From Ecdyonurus torrentis (lineage: Eukaryota; Arthropoda; Insecta; Ephemeroptera; Heptageniidae): a stretch of DNA of 64,000 nt. Location of the stretch: positions 21,686,402 to 21,750,401 of the forward strand of contig OX439129.1 of assembly GCA_949318235.1 (NCBI GenBank), given 5' to 3'. The notes beneath the pieces are model-generated. The model did no database searches. It was given only the letters and a program-made list of their open reading frames with translations, and had not been told where the DNA came from. Positions 1-13,700 of this stretch are shown here, piece by piece (position 1 is the stretch's first letter; each line of letters starts with the position of its first letter). A program made the translations under genes and the position numbers.

Positions 1-1762
1 GTTTGTTCATGAGCTGTTGGAGAGAGTGACAGGAGAAACCACTAAGCACTCACCTCAACTGGACAAACCTCACCCCCTGTTTGAGGTACTGAAGAAGCAG
101 CAACAACATCTTCAGGCAAAGCACGATAAGCTGGTGAATTATTTGGCAGTTAGGCCAGAACCTTCGGTGTACCCAGCTTTGAGAAAGGTATGTGTAATTT
201 CTTGTAGGTTATTTCTAAGAAAGTGTCAAATTTATGAAAAATAAATATGATAATCTTTTTTTTTTTTTTTAAGGAAGTATAGTAGAGACATGTATGGTGA
301 TAAAAAAAGGAGCATGATTTGTGGCCATAAAATGATTGAAACTTATTTATATATTTGCCAAGATTTGACTATATCTTGGTTAAATTTTGATGTCAATGTG
401 TTGGCAGATGGTTCGTCAATACTCGGAAAGCGTGGCCTCCTCTACTATAGCTCTGTCACTTTGTGATCAACTGTGGAACGTGCTTCTATCTCCTCACTTT
501 GATGTGGGCAAGACTCACCAACTATTGGCACAACATCTCAGCTGGCAGGCATCACAGAAAAAGTTTACAGAGGATCTCATGGCTTCAGGAGCGCTTTACC
601 CTGATATTGTGGAGCCCGTTCTTGTAGCTGCAAATCAGGTGTGTAGTGGATTTTAAAACAGTTTAGAATGTTTATTGCATTAAATTTAACAATTAAAATA
701 TGCACAGATTATAATGGCTATTTTTAATATCACACAAGGCAGCATACTATGAAAATTTGCAAAACCTTTTGCAATAAATGAATTGTCAAATTAAAAGTTC
801 AATTTTAAACTTTCACTTATTCTCATCATTAATAATGCAAATAATGAAATGTTTCAGTTGAGCCATGGCATGAGACTGCTGAGCTGTGCCGTGAGGAGAT
901 GTATTGACAAGAGCTCACTAGAACACGTGCTGACACGGTCTTGCTCTCTTCCCTCCATCACCCCGCAGCTACCCTCGCTCTGTGAGCTAGCAGCAACCTG
1001 GAGGGACCTGGCAACTCTAACTACAGCCGTACTTCCTCACACTGAAGCAACTAACATCAACTTCAGGTGAGCCCAATGCTACTGTTCTGTAAATTGAGAA
1101 TATGATAAAAAGTTCTAAACTTAATAAGATTTATTGTTGTACATTATGATGCCTCCTCACTAAAATAATGCTTTTGCACATTCCATGGCTGCCACATCTA
1201 CATTTTCCACAGCCCCGACAACTGTGTACCAAAATGAAATGAATAACTTGCAATTTTAGTGTTGCATTTCAGTCTATAGTTGTGCAAGTTATTGATTTCA
1301 TTTCGGTACATTTTTATTTATGTCTTAAGGTATCTACATTTTTTTCGTGTCTCTAAATTTTCTCCTGTTTACATACATACATACATATCATGACGCTATA
1401 AATCCCTTTCGGGGTAAGCCAACAACACAGATGTTTTATCCTGACCCAGTGATAGACCTCCACAACTTCCTATCCTGACATACTTCACTTGCTTCCGCCA
1501 GTCTCATACCTTGTTTCATACATTTCCTTTTGCATTTCATACTGCGTACATTCTTATTTTTCAAACATCTTCCAACCACCTCAGACCATGATGTTTTAGG
1601 CCTGCCTCTATCTCTCCTTCCATCCACTCTACTATGAAATACCTGCTTTGCTATTCTTTCATCACCCATTCTCCTGTTTAAATTATTATAAATATATTTA
1701 ACAATAATATTTAGGATTGTTAAATTATATACCTAATATATTATATTATAGAGTTTGTACAT

Positions 1763-1799
<37 letters not shown>

Positions 1800-4700
1800 T
1801 ATAAATTTATAAATTAAACCAAATAAAATTATTTTAACTGGTTTTAAACTTTAACCTCTGGTGTGGCTATGAAACAAAATATTTACCAAAAATATTTATT
1901 AAAAAAAAATCCAAGTCCAATAAAGCTTCCCCTCATTTCCTGTTTGCTTCTTGTCAACCCACTTCAACTGTTGGTAACAATGTTTAGGATTTATTGAGCA
2001 AGTGAAGTATAAAGTTTCTTGAGTATGTGTCTCTTTAATTATGTGTATGTTAATGTTTCTCATTTAAATTATTATTCCATTTATTGATTCAGTTTTTAAT
2101 TTATCATTTAAATGTGATTAAATTAGTGAGAGTGTAATTAAAATGAGTGCATCTTTCTGAAAAATTCTGGAGTGACTATATTGACTTAAGGCAGTGGGGG
2201 ACCGACTTGGACCGGAAATCGCTAAAAGAAGAACTATATTTTCCCGATAATTTTTTGTACATTATTTAATTCCAATAAAACAAACACTATAATTTTCAAA
2301 GAAAATCAAGTAAATTTAAAAAAAAAAAAATTATATACCAAAAAAAAATTTATTGATATTTTAAATTGTAAAAAAGTTTCTAATTTGACTAAAATTTCCC
2401 GCTCAAATTTAAATTTCAACATTTACATGTTATCTTTAAAGTGCAATAACTTCAAAATTTGATCGTGTTTTCACATGTTTGACATAACTAAATTTTTAAG
2501 TAACATTTCTTCTTTACTTTGTGTTATTATTATTATTTGCAGCCGTCCTAGTTTGAGAGATATCAATCGGTCACCTACCCCCTTAACTAGTTTTAAGGAA
2601 AAAATTTTCTTCACGTTTTTTGGCAGGCAAATCGTTAAAAAATCATTAATTTATATTTTAAAATTTTATTTCCCAGTACAAATATTTATATAACACTTAA
2701 TATAATAGGCCTATAATTATCTTTGAACTTTAAAAATAGTCTGCACATTTAACATTCAAATAAAAATGTGTGCTTTTTTTAAAATTATTATATAGGTGTT
2801 GATTTTAAAACTATAACATTTTACATGGGATGTTTTATTTTTATTACTATTATTATTGTTTTTTAATTATAGATACAGTAATTCATAAGATTGAAGTAAA
2901 CAATTTGCACATGCTTCACAGGCATGTAAAGTGTACACCTGAAGCTACGAAATGTGCAGAAGCCTCATTTTGGTGTGAAGGCATTGGAGTTAATATTATA
3001 CTATAGAGCACATAGCTTTATTCTTTTCTCTTTAGTAGATAGTTATTAACACGTATCAGAACGGGCTATGATACAAAATAAAATTAAATTAGAAAAGGTA
3101 AAGTATATAGAATTATTTGTGGTGTGCAGGTTGCAGTTGAGTGCCCTTGATGAGCTGAGGAATGGCGTGCTTGCTGAGGGACGCCTAGGCCCTCGCTGCA
3201 TAAAGATCCTGGACCCTCTGTTACATGCCCTTGCCCAGGCCTGGGGCAAGCAAGAGGAGGAGCGAAAGCGTAAGGAGGCTGAGGAGAAAAGTATTTTCAA
3301 AGTTAAGTCTGCAGAGCAAATCGAGGAAGAAGAACTACAGAAAACGTTTCCTACTTTCCACCATGAGTTCAATGATGTTCTGCCTGATGATAAAATGGTA
3401 AATCCTCTTAGAATAAATTTTTTTTAGCATAATTAATTACTAATGAAAACCAAATCTTTGCTCGCCAGCAACTGGACACCGATACATCTCGCCCTAGTGA
3501 GGAGACTCCTTGCGATGTGACCAAGGCAACAATTGGTGAAGAACAATTAAGTGATGTGGCAGAACTGCACTCTGAGGTGTTCAGTAACTTCACACGAGCT
3601 GTGTGGTTGCGAGTACACCCTCACACCCTCACGCCAAGAGTAACCCCTGCTCTCAACACCAGGCTTCGTGCACTCAAAGCCATGTTACCCAACTTGCTCC
3701 CTTCACTGGATACTTCACTAGACATACAACTCATAGGTATGACAGTGATTTTTTTCTTCTTCTTTCATGTAATAATTGTAAATTTATATTAGTTTGAAAG
3801 AATAAATATATTCTAAAATATATTCTTGCAGGTTCATACCTGCTATTGTTGAGCCATAAAAATGAAGAGAATCTAAATGATTCTCACGACTTCTACCGTG
3901 ACCCTCTGCCAAGTGAGAGCGCAAAATGTCGACCTCTTCTCATGTCTGTACGACAGCGTGTCTTGCAGTTGCTGCAGGACTGGCCAGAACATCCTACTCT
4001 TCTTAATGTGAGTTTTTACCTTGTGGTGTACGACACAATCTCTGTGCAAAGTCATGAAAAATTCTTTTAGTTACTGTGAGTAACTATTTTAGCATTTCTT
4101 TTATTTTGACTTTGTTTTCAATTAGCATAACAAAAAGCAAATTTACTATTGTAATTTATTTATTAAAAACAGCAACAAATAAGTAAGTAAACATATAAGT
4201 TATATAGTTCTATTCGTTGTAATGAAGAGATTGGTATACACTGCTACTACTGCTTATTATCCTGCTGGATAAGGTTGATGTACCAGGTAAAAAGTACACA
4301 AGGTGTTATAAATTGGACTGTAAATAGGCACAAAATTTTGTCCACTTAAGTCTAAGTGAAAATGACTTTTGCCCACTTGACTTGTTTCAATTTCCAGTTG
4401 AACATACAGTATGGCAAAGGTAGTCCACTTATGCCACATTAAGTTCAGTTGAATGGCAAGTAGCATTTGCTTGTGGGTAATCAATGTTACTACTGTTTGA
4501 TGCAGCTCGAGGCGGTGTGCGACCGAATCCTTGGCTTCCCTGCTAGAAGTCCTGTGGCCAAGTTTCTGTGTGGGCTGGAATTGTTGTTGTCTCAGCTGCA
4601 GTCGTGGGAAGCCCACGCTCACGTTGGGGTCAGCATGGGCGTACTCAGCCAAGAGATGTCACGGCTCATCCTTGACTGGCGTAGACTTGAATTGCAACGT

Positions 4701-7700
4701 TGGAATGACGCTCTCAACACTGCACATCGTAGGTCAGTCCTAGTTGATAAGTTTATTATTGTTAGTCATATTTTCATTAACAAGGATCTTAAAATGTGTT
4801 TGATTGTAGCAGTTTTCGTCACATATTGTTGTTATTTTATTTACTTACTTTTAACCAGGTTTGAACGTCGCGCACTAGGACGCTGGTGGTTCCACCTGAT
4901 CTCTCTGCTATCTGATGACCTGCAACAGATGGAGATGGTAGAGTTAGTGAGCGTTGTACAGCAGTTTATGGAACAGTCTACGTTAGGAGACTTCAACACT
5001 CGGCTCTCCTTGTTGCATGCATTCCATTGCCACGTCTGTCATCTGCCTCCCTCTGTGTATCATGGTGAGTCCAGAATATTTGTAGCTTACCTAGCACTAA
5101 TTAAAGTGTTGCCTTATTTTACATTTATTAGGCCTATTTATTTTGGTAATATTGCGTTTTTTTATTTTTATTTTTTTATTATTATTATTATTATTACTAT
5201 TACTATTTGTTGTATTTGTATTGGTATCTAGAGAATCTTTGTATTCCATTTATGTTCAAATTAACTTGCTCTAATTATTCTACGTACTATTTTCTGTTAT
5301 AATTATTTATTTTTATTTTTTTAACATTTATATACTAACCTTGCCCCCACCCCCCTTATACATTTCATTATCTGTGGAGTTATATCATATTATGAACGAA
5401 TCCAATGTTCCAGACCAACTTCAACGAGTGTTGTGGAACGCTCATACGTACTTCTCACAGTTCAGCCACTCTGTGAACACACGTCTACGTAATCTCCGAA
5501 CGCCCATTGAGAAAAAACTGCGTGAAGCAGTTAAAATTGCACGCTGGACCGACACCAACTACTGGGCACTTCGACAGACAGTGGATAAGACACATCGTAC
5601 CATGCACAAACATATCAAGGAGTACCAGGTATGAAAATTCTTGCTTTGTATTTACAAACTCTGTCTAATTTGTTGTTTTATTGTAGGAGGTGCTTGGGGA
5701 GTCAGCATCTTCAGCAATGACGGTGTCATCGTCATCTTATAAACCCTCCATGTCATCTTTTGAACCTTCACATTTCCTTTCATCCCTCAAGCCAGTGGTA
5801 AGCATGTCAAATATCAGTTTATAATGCAGGGTACTGGGTACTGCAATTTTATTGTTAGGTTTGTAGAGGGATCTTTCAAATGCTTTATCGTGAAAGTTTT
5901 AAAGACATTACTAAAATATCTGGTGAAAGCATACATTGCCAGAAATTTTCACTTGCTTAGTTATATCAAGCAATGTTAATTTGTTATTTTGGGGGATCAT
6001 CTTTTGCTACCTATAATTTTGTCATTGAGGACTTCACATAATTTTTTTGCTATGTTGCATCAGGCCCTGACTGCTGGTGGAGAGACATCAAGTCAGGCTG
6101 TGATGTGGTTTAGGAAAGCACTGAGACTGAGCAAGGAAGTACTGCTGAGTGCTCCCTACCCTCGTCTAGTGCACGCTCTGGCTCAGCTCTCGACTGGTAT
6201 CACAGATACCATCAACCTTGTGCAATCGCAGCAGGTAACACCATAGATTTTTACCATCTTAATTTATTTATATGTGCACAAATACCAGCATAGTTTGTTT
6301 TTTTTTTTTTTTTTTTTTAATGATAAATGTTTTATGTGTTTTTATATTTAAGGTGACGGCTCCTATAAGTGATAAAAAGAAAAGAAAAAGTCAGCTGAAA
6401 CACTTACTCCAATGCAAGAGAAAAGCCGTGGCTGATTTTTTCAAGTCTCTCGCCCAACTTGGTCTCTCATACCGAGCTGGCATTGCACACAACAGAGATG
6501 CTGTTCATGAGGCGTTCTTTGCAGCACCTCTCGACATTGAAGCTGCACTCGGACAAATACAACCTAGGTATGATGCATTGCAAATCTGGTTGATTAAAGT
6601 TAGGTTTTGATAGGAGCCAAAAATTTAAACGAGACATGCATGGTGTCTAATTAAACATATAATTTTTGTGATTTATTTTTTGTCACATACAAAATAATAG
6701 TAATATAATGAAACTATTTTTTAGTACTGTATATAAACAGGTTACTGTTTGTGTTTCCAGCTGTGCTGATTCTGCATTGCTGACAGCATGGCAAGGATGT
6801 GAAACATTGCTCAGTAACTCACTGGCTCGGCTGGCACAACTAAACGCTGCACTGGAGAAACCTTCATCAGATCTGGGACCTGTTGGACTAGACAAATGTC
6901 GAGGATTCTCACTACATCTCATGGTCTGTGCCTTTTGTACTCTTTATTATTTCCTAATTAACTTTATATAATATAATATAATTCTTATATTCTAATTTCC
7001 TGGGTGTAAAACTAAAATATTTGTTAACTATCGTTGGGGTGTACAGGAGGTGACTCAAAATTTACGCAGCACCCTGGCCAACACTTGGGAACACCTGATG
7101 GCTCTACGCACACACCTGCAGCCTCTCAGAGCAGAGAACGATCATTTAGTACCCACTGAAAACTTACAAGCATTTCATGTAAGTTGACTGTAAATTTTAT
7201 TGAATTCATTAAAAATTTGAGTTAAAAATATGCTATAAAAATTTAACATAATTTATGTAAAGATAATTAATTATTATTAATTTTTTAATAACTCTCCTAC
7301 ACATACTTGAAAAATGAGTAAATAATTTTCAATGCAACATTCTTAATTTATCTGTTTATTGATTATTAAAATATAAAATCTTAATTATTGTTAATTTATA
7401 CAAAAAAATTATATTGAGAGAAAAGTATTTTAAAATGAATAGTTGGTACTAAAACACACTTGATATACAGGCTGAGGCAATGGAAGTGGTGGCATCTACT
7501 TGGACATGGCTCTCGCAGTTCTCACTGCTCCTGGCCTCCAGTCCTCATAATGCAGATATAACAGAGCACGAGTTCATGCCAGGCTTCCCCTCCCCTACCT
7601 CAAATCAAATTTCTGAGGCTACAGAAATACTCACACAACTGCAAACCAAGGTTGAAAACATTCGATCTGGACTTCTCAGTGTCCAGCTCAAAGGTATGTT

Positions 7701-10700
7701 AATGTCAAATGTAGTTTTCATTTAAAAGAAATACATGTGGAGAGGAATAACCATGGTGAAATTTCACAACTTATTTCATATTTCCTTACCTGAGCATTTT
7801 TAATTTTGTGTGTTATACTTTTGTTTTATTAAAGTTTTATGTTTAACTTGCTAATAAATGGGATAACATCATTCAGGTATTGAAGTTACAACATCCTCAA
7901 GTGCCAAAAAGCTGAGTGAGCTTGGAACTCGACTGGCAGAGGTGGCTCAACAAATGGCACTTCTAGCAAAGGTAGCGCCTCCATCTGCCTTAAGTGGCAT
8001 GTCATGGTTGAGAGAGAGACTCTCCAATGTAGCAGTGCAGCTGCAGCAGGCATCAGAAGTATCACAGCAAGGTGAGTGTGGTTAATAGTTTTGTCAATTT
8101 GAGCTTCCATGAAAATGTAAGCATTTTCATTCTTTATCTCACTAGCAATATAAAACTTGAGTTAACATGGGGTATAATTAACTTAAGACTGCACAATATT
8201 GTTTCTTTAGAGCAAGGCTGCATTCTGATGAGAAATGTGTTTTCAATTGTTCTGTGTTAGCAGATTCAAGTGACGCTGAGTTGACTGCAGCAGTAGAGAA
8301 AGTTCACCAGCAAGCTCTGCTCTCATTGCAACGTCTGTACCAACGTCATGTGTCCGCTCATGAAGAGGATCAACCTGAGAATGAGGATCAGCAGGCAGCG
8401 GAAGATGATGAAGAAGAACATGAGGTAAAGAGACTAATGTAATATTTGTTAAGAGAAATAAAACTAGAAGATATAATGTTGATTAAGAAAATATTATTAC
8501 CTTGCTCACCTCCCTTTTCCAAATTTTTCACAATTATTTATGTATTTTTCTATCAAATCGTCTTATTTCTGAATTAATAATGTGTGGATTTGAAAGCTAT
8601 TACCTGATGCTATACTATTGTATTTTGCATTGTTACATAGTTGGAGGAGCAGCACTTGCAAGAAAAGTTGGTGACTGCACTGTTAAACGACATTGAAGGT
8701 CTCAACTTGCCTCAACTCAATCTTGCACTTAAATCTATGATGTCACAACTTGCAAGAAACCCAGCGGCAGCACCGTAAGTATTACTATAAATACAGCAAA
8801 GCTTATATTAGATAAAATTTGTAAAATACCGGTACTTAAAATAATTTGATTAATAAACTTAATTAATTTTGTTAATCTATATAGTGTATGTAGTTATTAA
8901 ATCAATAATTTATTTATTGATATGTATGACAACCCCTGTTATGTTGATGTATTACAGGTCAGTGCGAGCTTGTGTGCCACTCTTGGACCAGCTGGTGTTG
9001 CTTGGACATTACCTGGCAACGCAATTGAGTGCCTCTCTTCAAAGCTCTGCACGTCTCTTATCCCAACTGCTTGCGCTTGTCACAATCCTTGCACATAAGG
9101 TAACAAATTTAGGCTCACCAAATTATTATAAGAAATATGATGTAATAATTTGTTGTATCAATCAATACATCACAATTCCAACTACTTCATCTTACCTTTG
9201 TATTATTTTTTTTTCCCCGTTAAAATGTGGATTTTAATTCTTGATGTCACTAACTTTACCAACAGGGCTTCAACATGCCAGAGGACATATCTGAGGAAGA
9301 TGACTCAGGAGATGGACCTTCCAAACCCTCAGATGGTCTCGGCCTAGGAGAGGGGGAGGGAGAGAAAGATGTATCTGACAGGCTCGAGTCTGAAGACCAG
9401 CTTGAAGGAGCGCGACAAGAGGGACAGGAGAAAGAAGATCCAGCTGACAAAGACATTGAGGTAAAAGAAATGTGATTTTTAGTGGGTCTGCTGTATCAGT
9501 TTTTTGCCTTCTCTCATATTAATCAAATTCATGTACAGGAGGAGGCTGGTGTAGAAGTTAGCGAGGATTTCGAGGGTAAATTACAGGATGAAGCGCCTAA
9601 AGGCGAGGGGGAAGAGGAAGAACAAGACAAAGAGGATGATGATGAAGACACTGGTCAAGAGATGGGAGAGACAGGACAAGAAGCAGACACACTTGATAAA
9701 CAGGTCAGTTTGGTTATAATTATTTATATACCTATACATACATATCATGATACTAAAAATCCCTTTTGGGGTAAGCCAACAACACAGGTGTTTTTAGCCT
9801 GACCTAGTGATATCACAACTGTGAATCACAACTAGAACTTTTACAATTAGATTGTAGGCCTATAGTTAATTTATATTTTTACTGATCAAGTTGTGAGTTA
9901 AATTGTTGATTAATTGATTCAGGTGTGGGGAAGTGACAGTGAGGAGGAAGAAGGAGAGATGGGTGAACAAGAGGGAGCTCAAGGTCAAGACAAGGACTCT
10001 GCGGTGCCTGAGGTGGGAGCTGCAGAGGAGGAAGGAGAACAAGAGAACCAAGAAAACAAGGAGTGGGATGCTCAGGAGCAGCAAGAGTTCCCTGAGGATC
10101 AGACTGACACTCAGCATGGTGAGTACCAAAAAAAAAAATAATAATATTTGTTATGTCATTGTAATATAAAAATTATTTTAATTAATAGAAACAATGATTT
10201 GTTGCAATGGATTAATTAAAGTTTATTTCATTTCATATATTTCAGTTTATATTCATTTCTCCAAAGCAAATGCAAGATATTTGTACATCAATAGGCTCTT
10301 ATCTTTTTATGCTTTTTAGATGCTTTCAATTTCCATATTTTCTCTACTGCGTTGTATACTTATTATTGAAGCAATAATGATAAAACATAATGCACTGGCC
10401 TTCACAATGTGAGGGCTGAGAAAAACGTAGCAAATAATAATAATAATACTCAAACTGATACAAGAAAATAATTTTGTTCTGAATGTACAAGCTCTAATGT
10501 GATGTACAGGTAAAGGCAAAGCACCTGAGGAGCCAGAACCTCTTGATTTGCCAGATGACCTACAATTAGATGGTGAGGAGGAGGGAGGTGCAGGGGAAGA
10601 AGAAGAGGAGAACCCCTTTGATATCCCTGAACTTAGTGGTGAGTATTTTACTGGCTTCTAATTTTTAAATTATACTTGAAAAAATTGCATACAGAGATGA

Positions 10701-13700
10701 TTTATTATAACGAATTGTGTATAGAAATCAAAGAGCTAGCGCCTGAACCTGAGCCTGAGGGAGCTAAAGAGGAGCTACCTGGTGAGAACTCAGGTTCTGA
10801 AGATGAAGGAGAAGAAGAGGGAAAGGAAGGCAAACAAATAGAAGGGGAAGAAGAACAAGGAGCTGAGGGAGAAGAGCAAAATCAAGGAGCTGCTCAGGAG
10901 CAAGGAGGAGAGGAGCAAGAGCAACCTGAAGAGCAGGTAATTGAGCAATTTATGTTATGAATGACTTTCTTAATTTTCGATTGCTTCTTAAATAATGAAA
11001 CAAAAATGCAGTACAATTATTTTACTAATGTGTACCTGATGTGCAGGAGGGAGAGGATGACAAGGAGGGAGTGCGCGAAGAGGCAGGAGAAGCAAACGCT
11101 GAGCCAGCTCCAGCTCAAGGATCTGCTGACTCTACTGCACAGACAGAAAGCACTGCACCACAGGTAGGTCTTTGATCTCTATTGCAACAAATAAATATCA
11201 AAACTGAGATTGTGTTGTTTTCACAGGAGAGCCAGACTGGGGGTGAAGCTGGGGAAGACAAAGGTCAAGAGGGGTCAGCACAGATGGAGGAAGGTCACGC
11301 CTCAGCCGCACAAACACAAAGCAAGGTGGCTGCACCTGCAAGTCAGACGCAAGCAGGCAAAAGAGACACGAGGGAAAGGAGAAAACCTGGCCAAACAGAT
11401 GACGCTCATACACTTGGTAATAATTATCATAATAATATTATACAATATGCATTGGATGTAATAATAATTACTAGTGTAGTAAAATGCACATTTCTCTAAC
11501 AGTAAGTTTATTATTTTCCAGGAGACATGAAGGAACCCGTACAGAAGCGTCTCAGATTGGCTGAAGGTGTGTCCGAGGAAAGGGAGGACGAGGAAGAAGA
11601 GGGAGGACAACAAGATAAGGTACGATGTGATATAAAAATTAATTTAAAAAATCTAAGCTGGAGTGAAACAATGAAAAGTAACTGGACAGATAGGGTGATG
11701 TAAAATTATCATATAGGCTTTAAATTGTTTTTTTTTTTTTTTTTTATTAAATGAATGTCTATCACTGAAATAAGATATGCTCTTTTTATTTAAAAAAAAT
11801 TTTAAATTTAAAAAAAGTTAATATGTATTTAAATAAATAAATAAAATTAAGTACATAATTACGGAGCAAATCTTTTAATTTTCTTCAAATAGTTAATCAC
11901 TTTCCTACTCTTTTCATTTCAGACGGAGGGTGAGCTGCATCAACATGTGAAAGAGGCGCAGCAACATTCCACACAAACCATGGATGCTGCTACACAAGTG
12001 AGTCATCAACTTTTTAAAATAATTTATTTTCATTGAGAATTAAAGTCATTTTTGGTAATATTGTATGTGTAAACCAAGGCTTAAAGTAGAAAAGTTCTTT
12101 TACTGGAGCTATCAATGCTAAAAAAAAAAAAAAAAAAAAAAAGCTCCGGAGCTCCCATAAGCGCAATGTTAAATTTTTAACTTTTTACCTAAGCTCAGCT
12201 CTGGTTAGCACTGGCTTACTTTAAGTCCTGCTGGTGTAAACCTTAAAATGTATTTATGGTTTCAGGAGCAAGCCATGCAACAGCAGCCAACTGTAGCTCA
12301 AGATGAGGGAGAGCAGGTAACAGAAGAGGAAAATATGGACATTGTGGAAGAAGGTAAGGAAATTTTATTTTGTAGTTGTTTTATTGGTGTATTTTAATAA
12401 TAATATAAAATAAAAGCGATAGTTGAAAAGCTAGTTTATTTTTATATAAATGATGTATATTGCTGTTCATCTTTAATTTTTTGTTAGCCTACTTATTTAA
12501 TAATATATAGATTTAAAAAAATAAAATAGGCAGAGAGATTAGAGAGTGTTGAATTGAAAATAAATAAAACAAACAAAACAAATATTCTCTAATTATAGTA
12601 AATTGGAATAGTCTTCATTACAACATTTGATCCCAAATTAGAGAATCTTGGCATTTTATGAATTATCAATTCAACGTGCTCTAATCTCTACCTACTATTC
12701 TCTATTATTAAATTTATTTTGTATTCTTTTCTGAACCTATTATATCAACAGGAATATTTTTCCCTCGTTTATATTTTATTTAATAATATGGTATTATTAT
12801 TTATTGTGTATTATATTTATTTTGTACCACCTAATGCAATGTCTTGGCTTTTTTCCCCCCTTTTCTAGAAGAACCCGAGACAGCGTCAACAAAGAAGGAA
12901 GTCCGTGCAGAAAAGATAGGTGCTCCTGCACATGAAGGTCAAGGCGAGGGAGACGAGGGTCAGACAGAGGAGAAGGTTACAGTGGAAGGAGACACAGTAT
13001 CCACTGCAAATGTACCGCGTGGTGGTGCAAGTACGTACCACACTCAGGGCATAGCCACCCTGACAGAACAAGAGGAGTTGAGTGCACAACAAGTGGCAGA
13101 GCTAAGGCTGCAGCTTGAGCAGCAGTTAGCTTCATGGACTCAGGTATGCTTTTATAACTATAAATAACTATGTGTATCACAAATACTAAATTGATAATTA
13201 AATGAACAAAATTTGAAAATAAGTAGAACATATTTGTTATGAATTTTCATAACAATAAAAATATATGATATATATTTTCTAAAATTCCTTATTTCACAGC
13301 CTCCTGCTGGTCCAGAAGCAAGCCAAGCGTGGTCTCAATTCAGCGCTGCGACCTCAGGACTGGCTCGTGAGTTGTGTGAGCAGCTGCGTCTAGTTCTAGA
13401 ACCAACACAAGCCGCGCGACTGAGGGGAGACTATCGCACTGGACGCAGGATTAACATGCGCAAGGTACGTTGTTGTTTTACCATTTACATTATTCATTGA
13501 TATGAGTGGTGCCTGCATTGCCTGTGGTGCCTGCATTTATATTGACTTGGGAACAATTAATTTCTTGTGCACAAAGTTTTAATCTCACTATCACAATCTC
13601 TGATTCCCTAATTTTTCCAAAAGAAAAAAAGAATCATCAATTTTTTACAAGATTGCATATAATTTATTCCTGTTTGATATTTTAAAATATGGCTCATAAT

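Noticed and set aside
4257..4652. Minus-strand frame of 131 codons
   Set aside because: It overlaps a well-supported midasin exon (4506-4732) and its intron on the opposite strand, and has no domain.
9256..9456. Serine-rich minus-strand frame
   Set aside because: Antisense shadow of the acidic Glu/Asp codons of midasin; several similar frames exist between 9866 and 11613.
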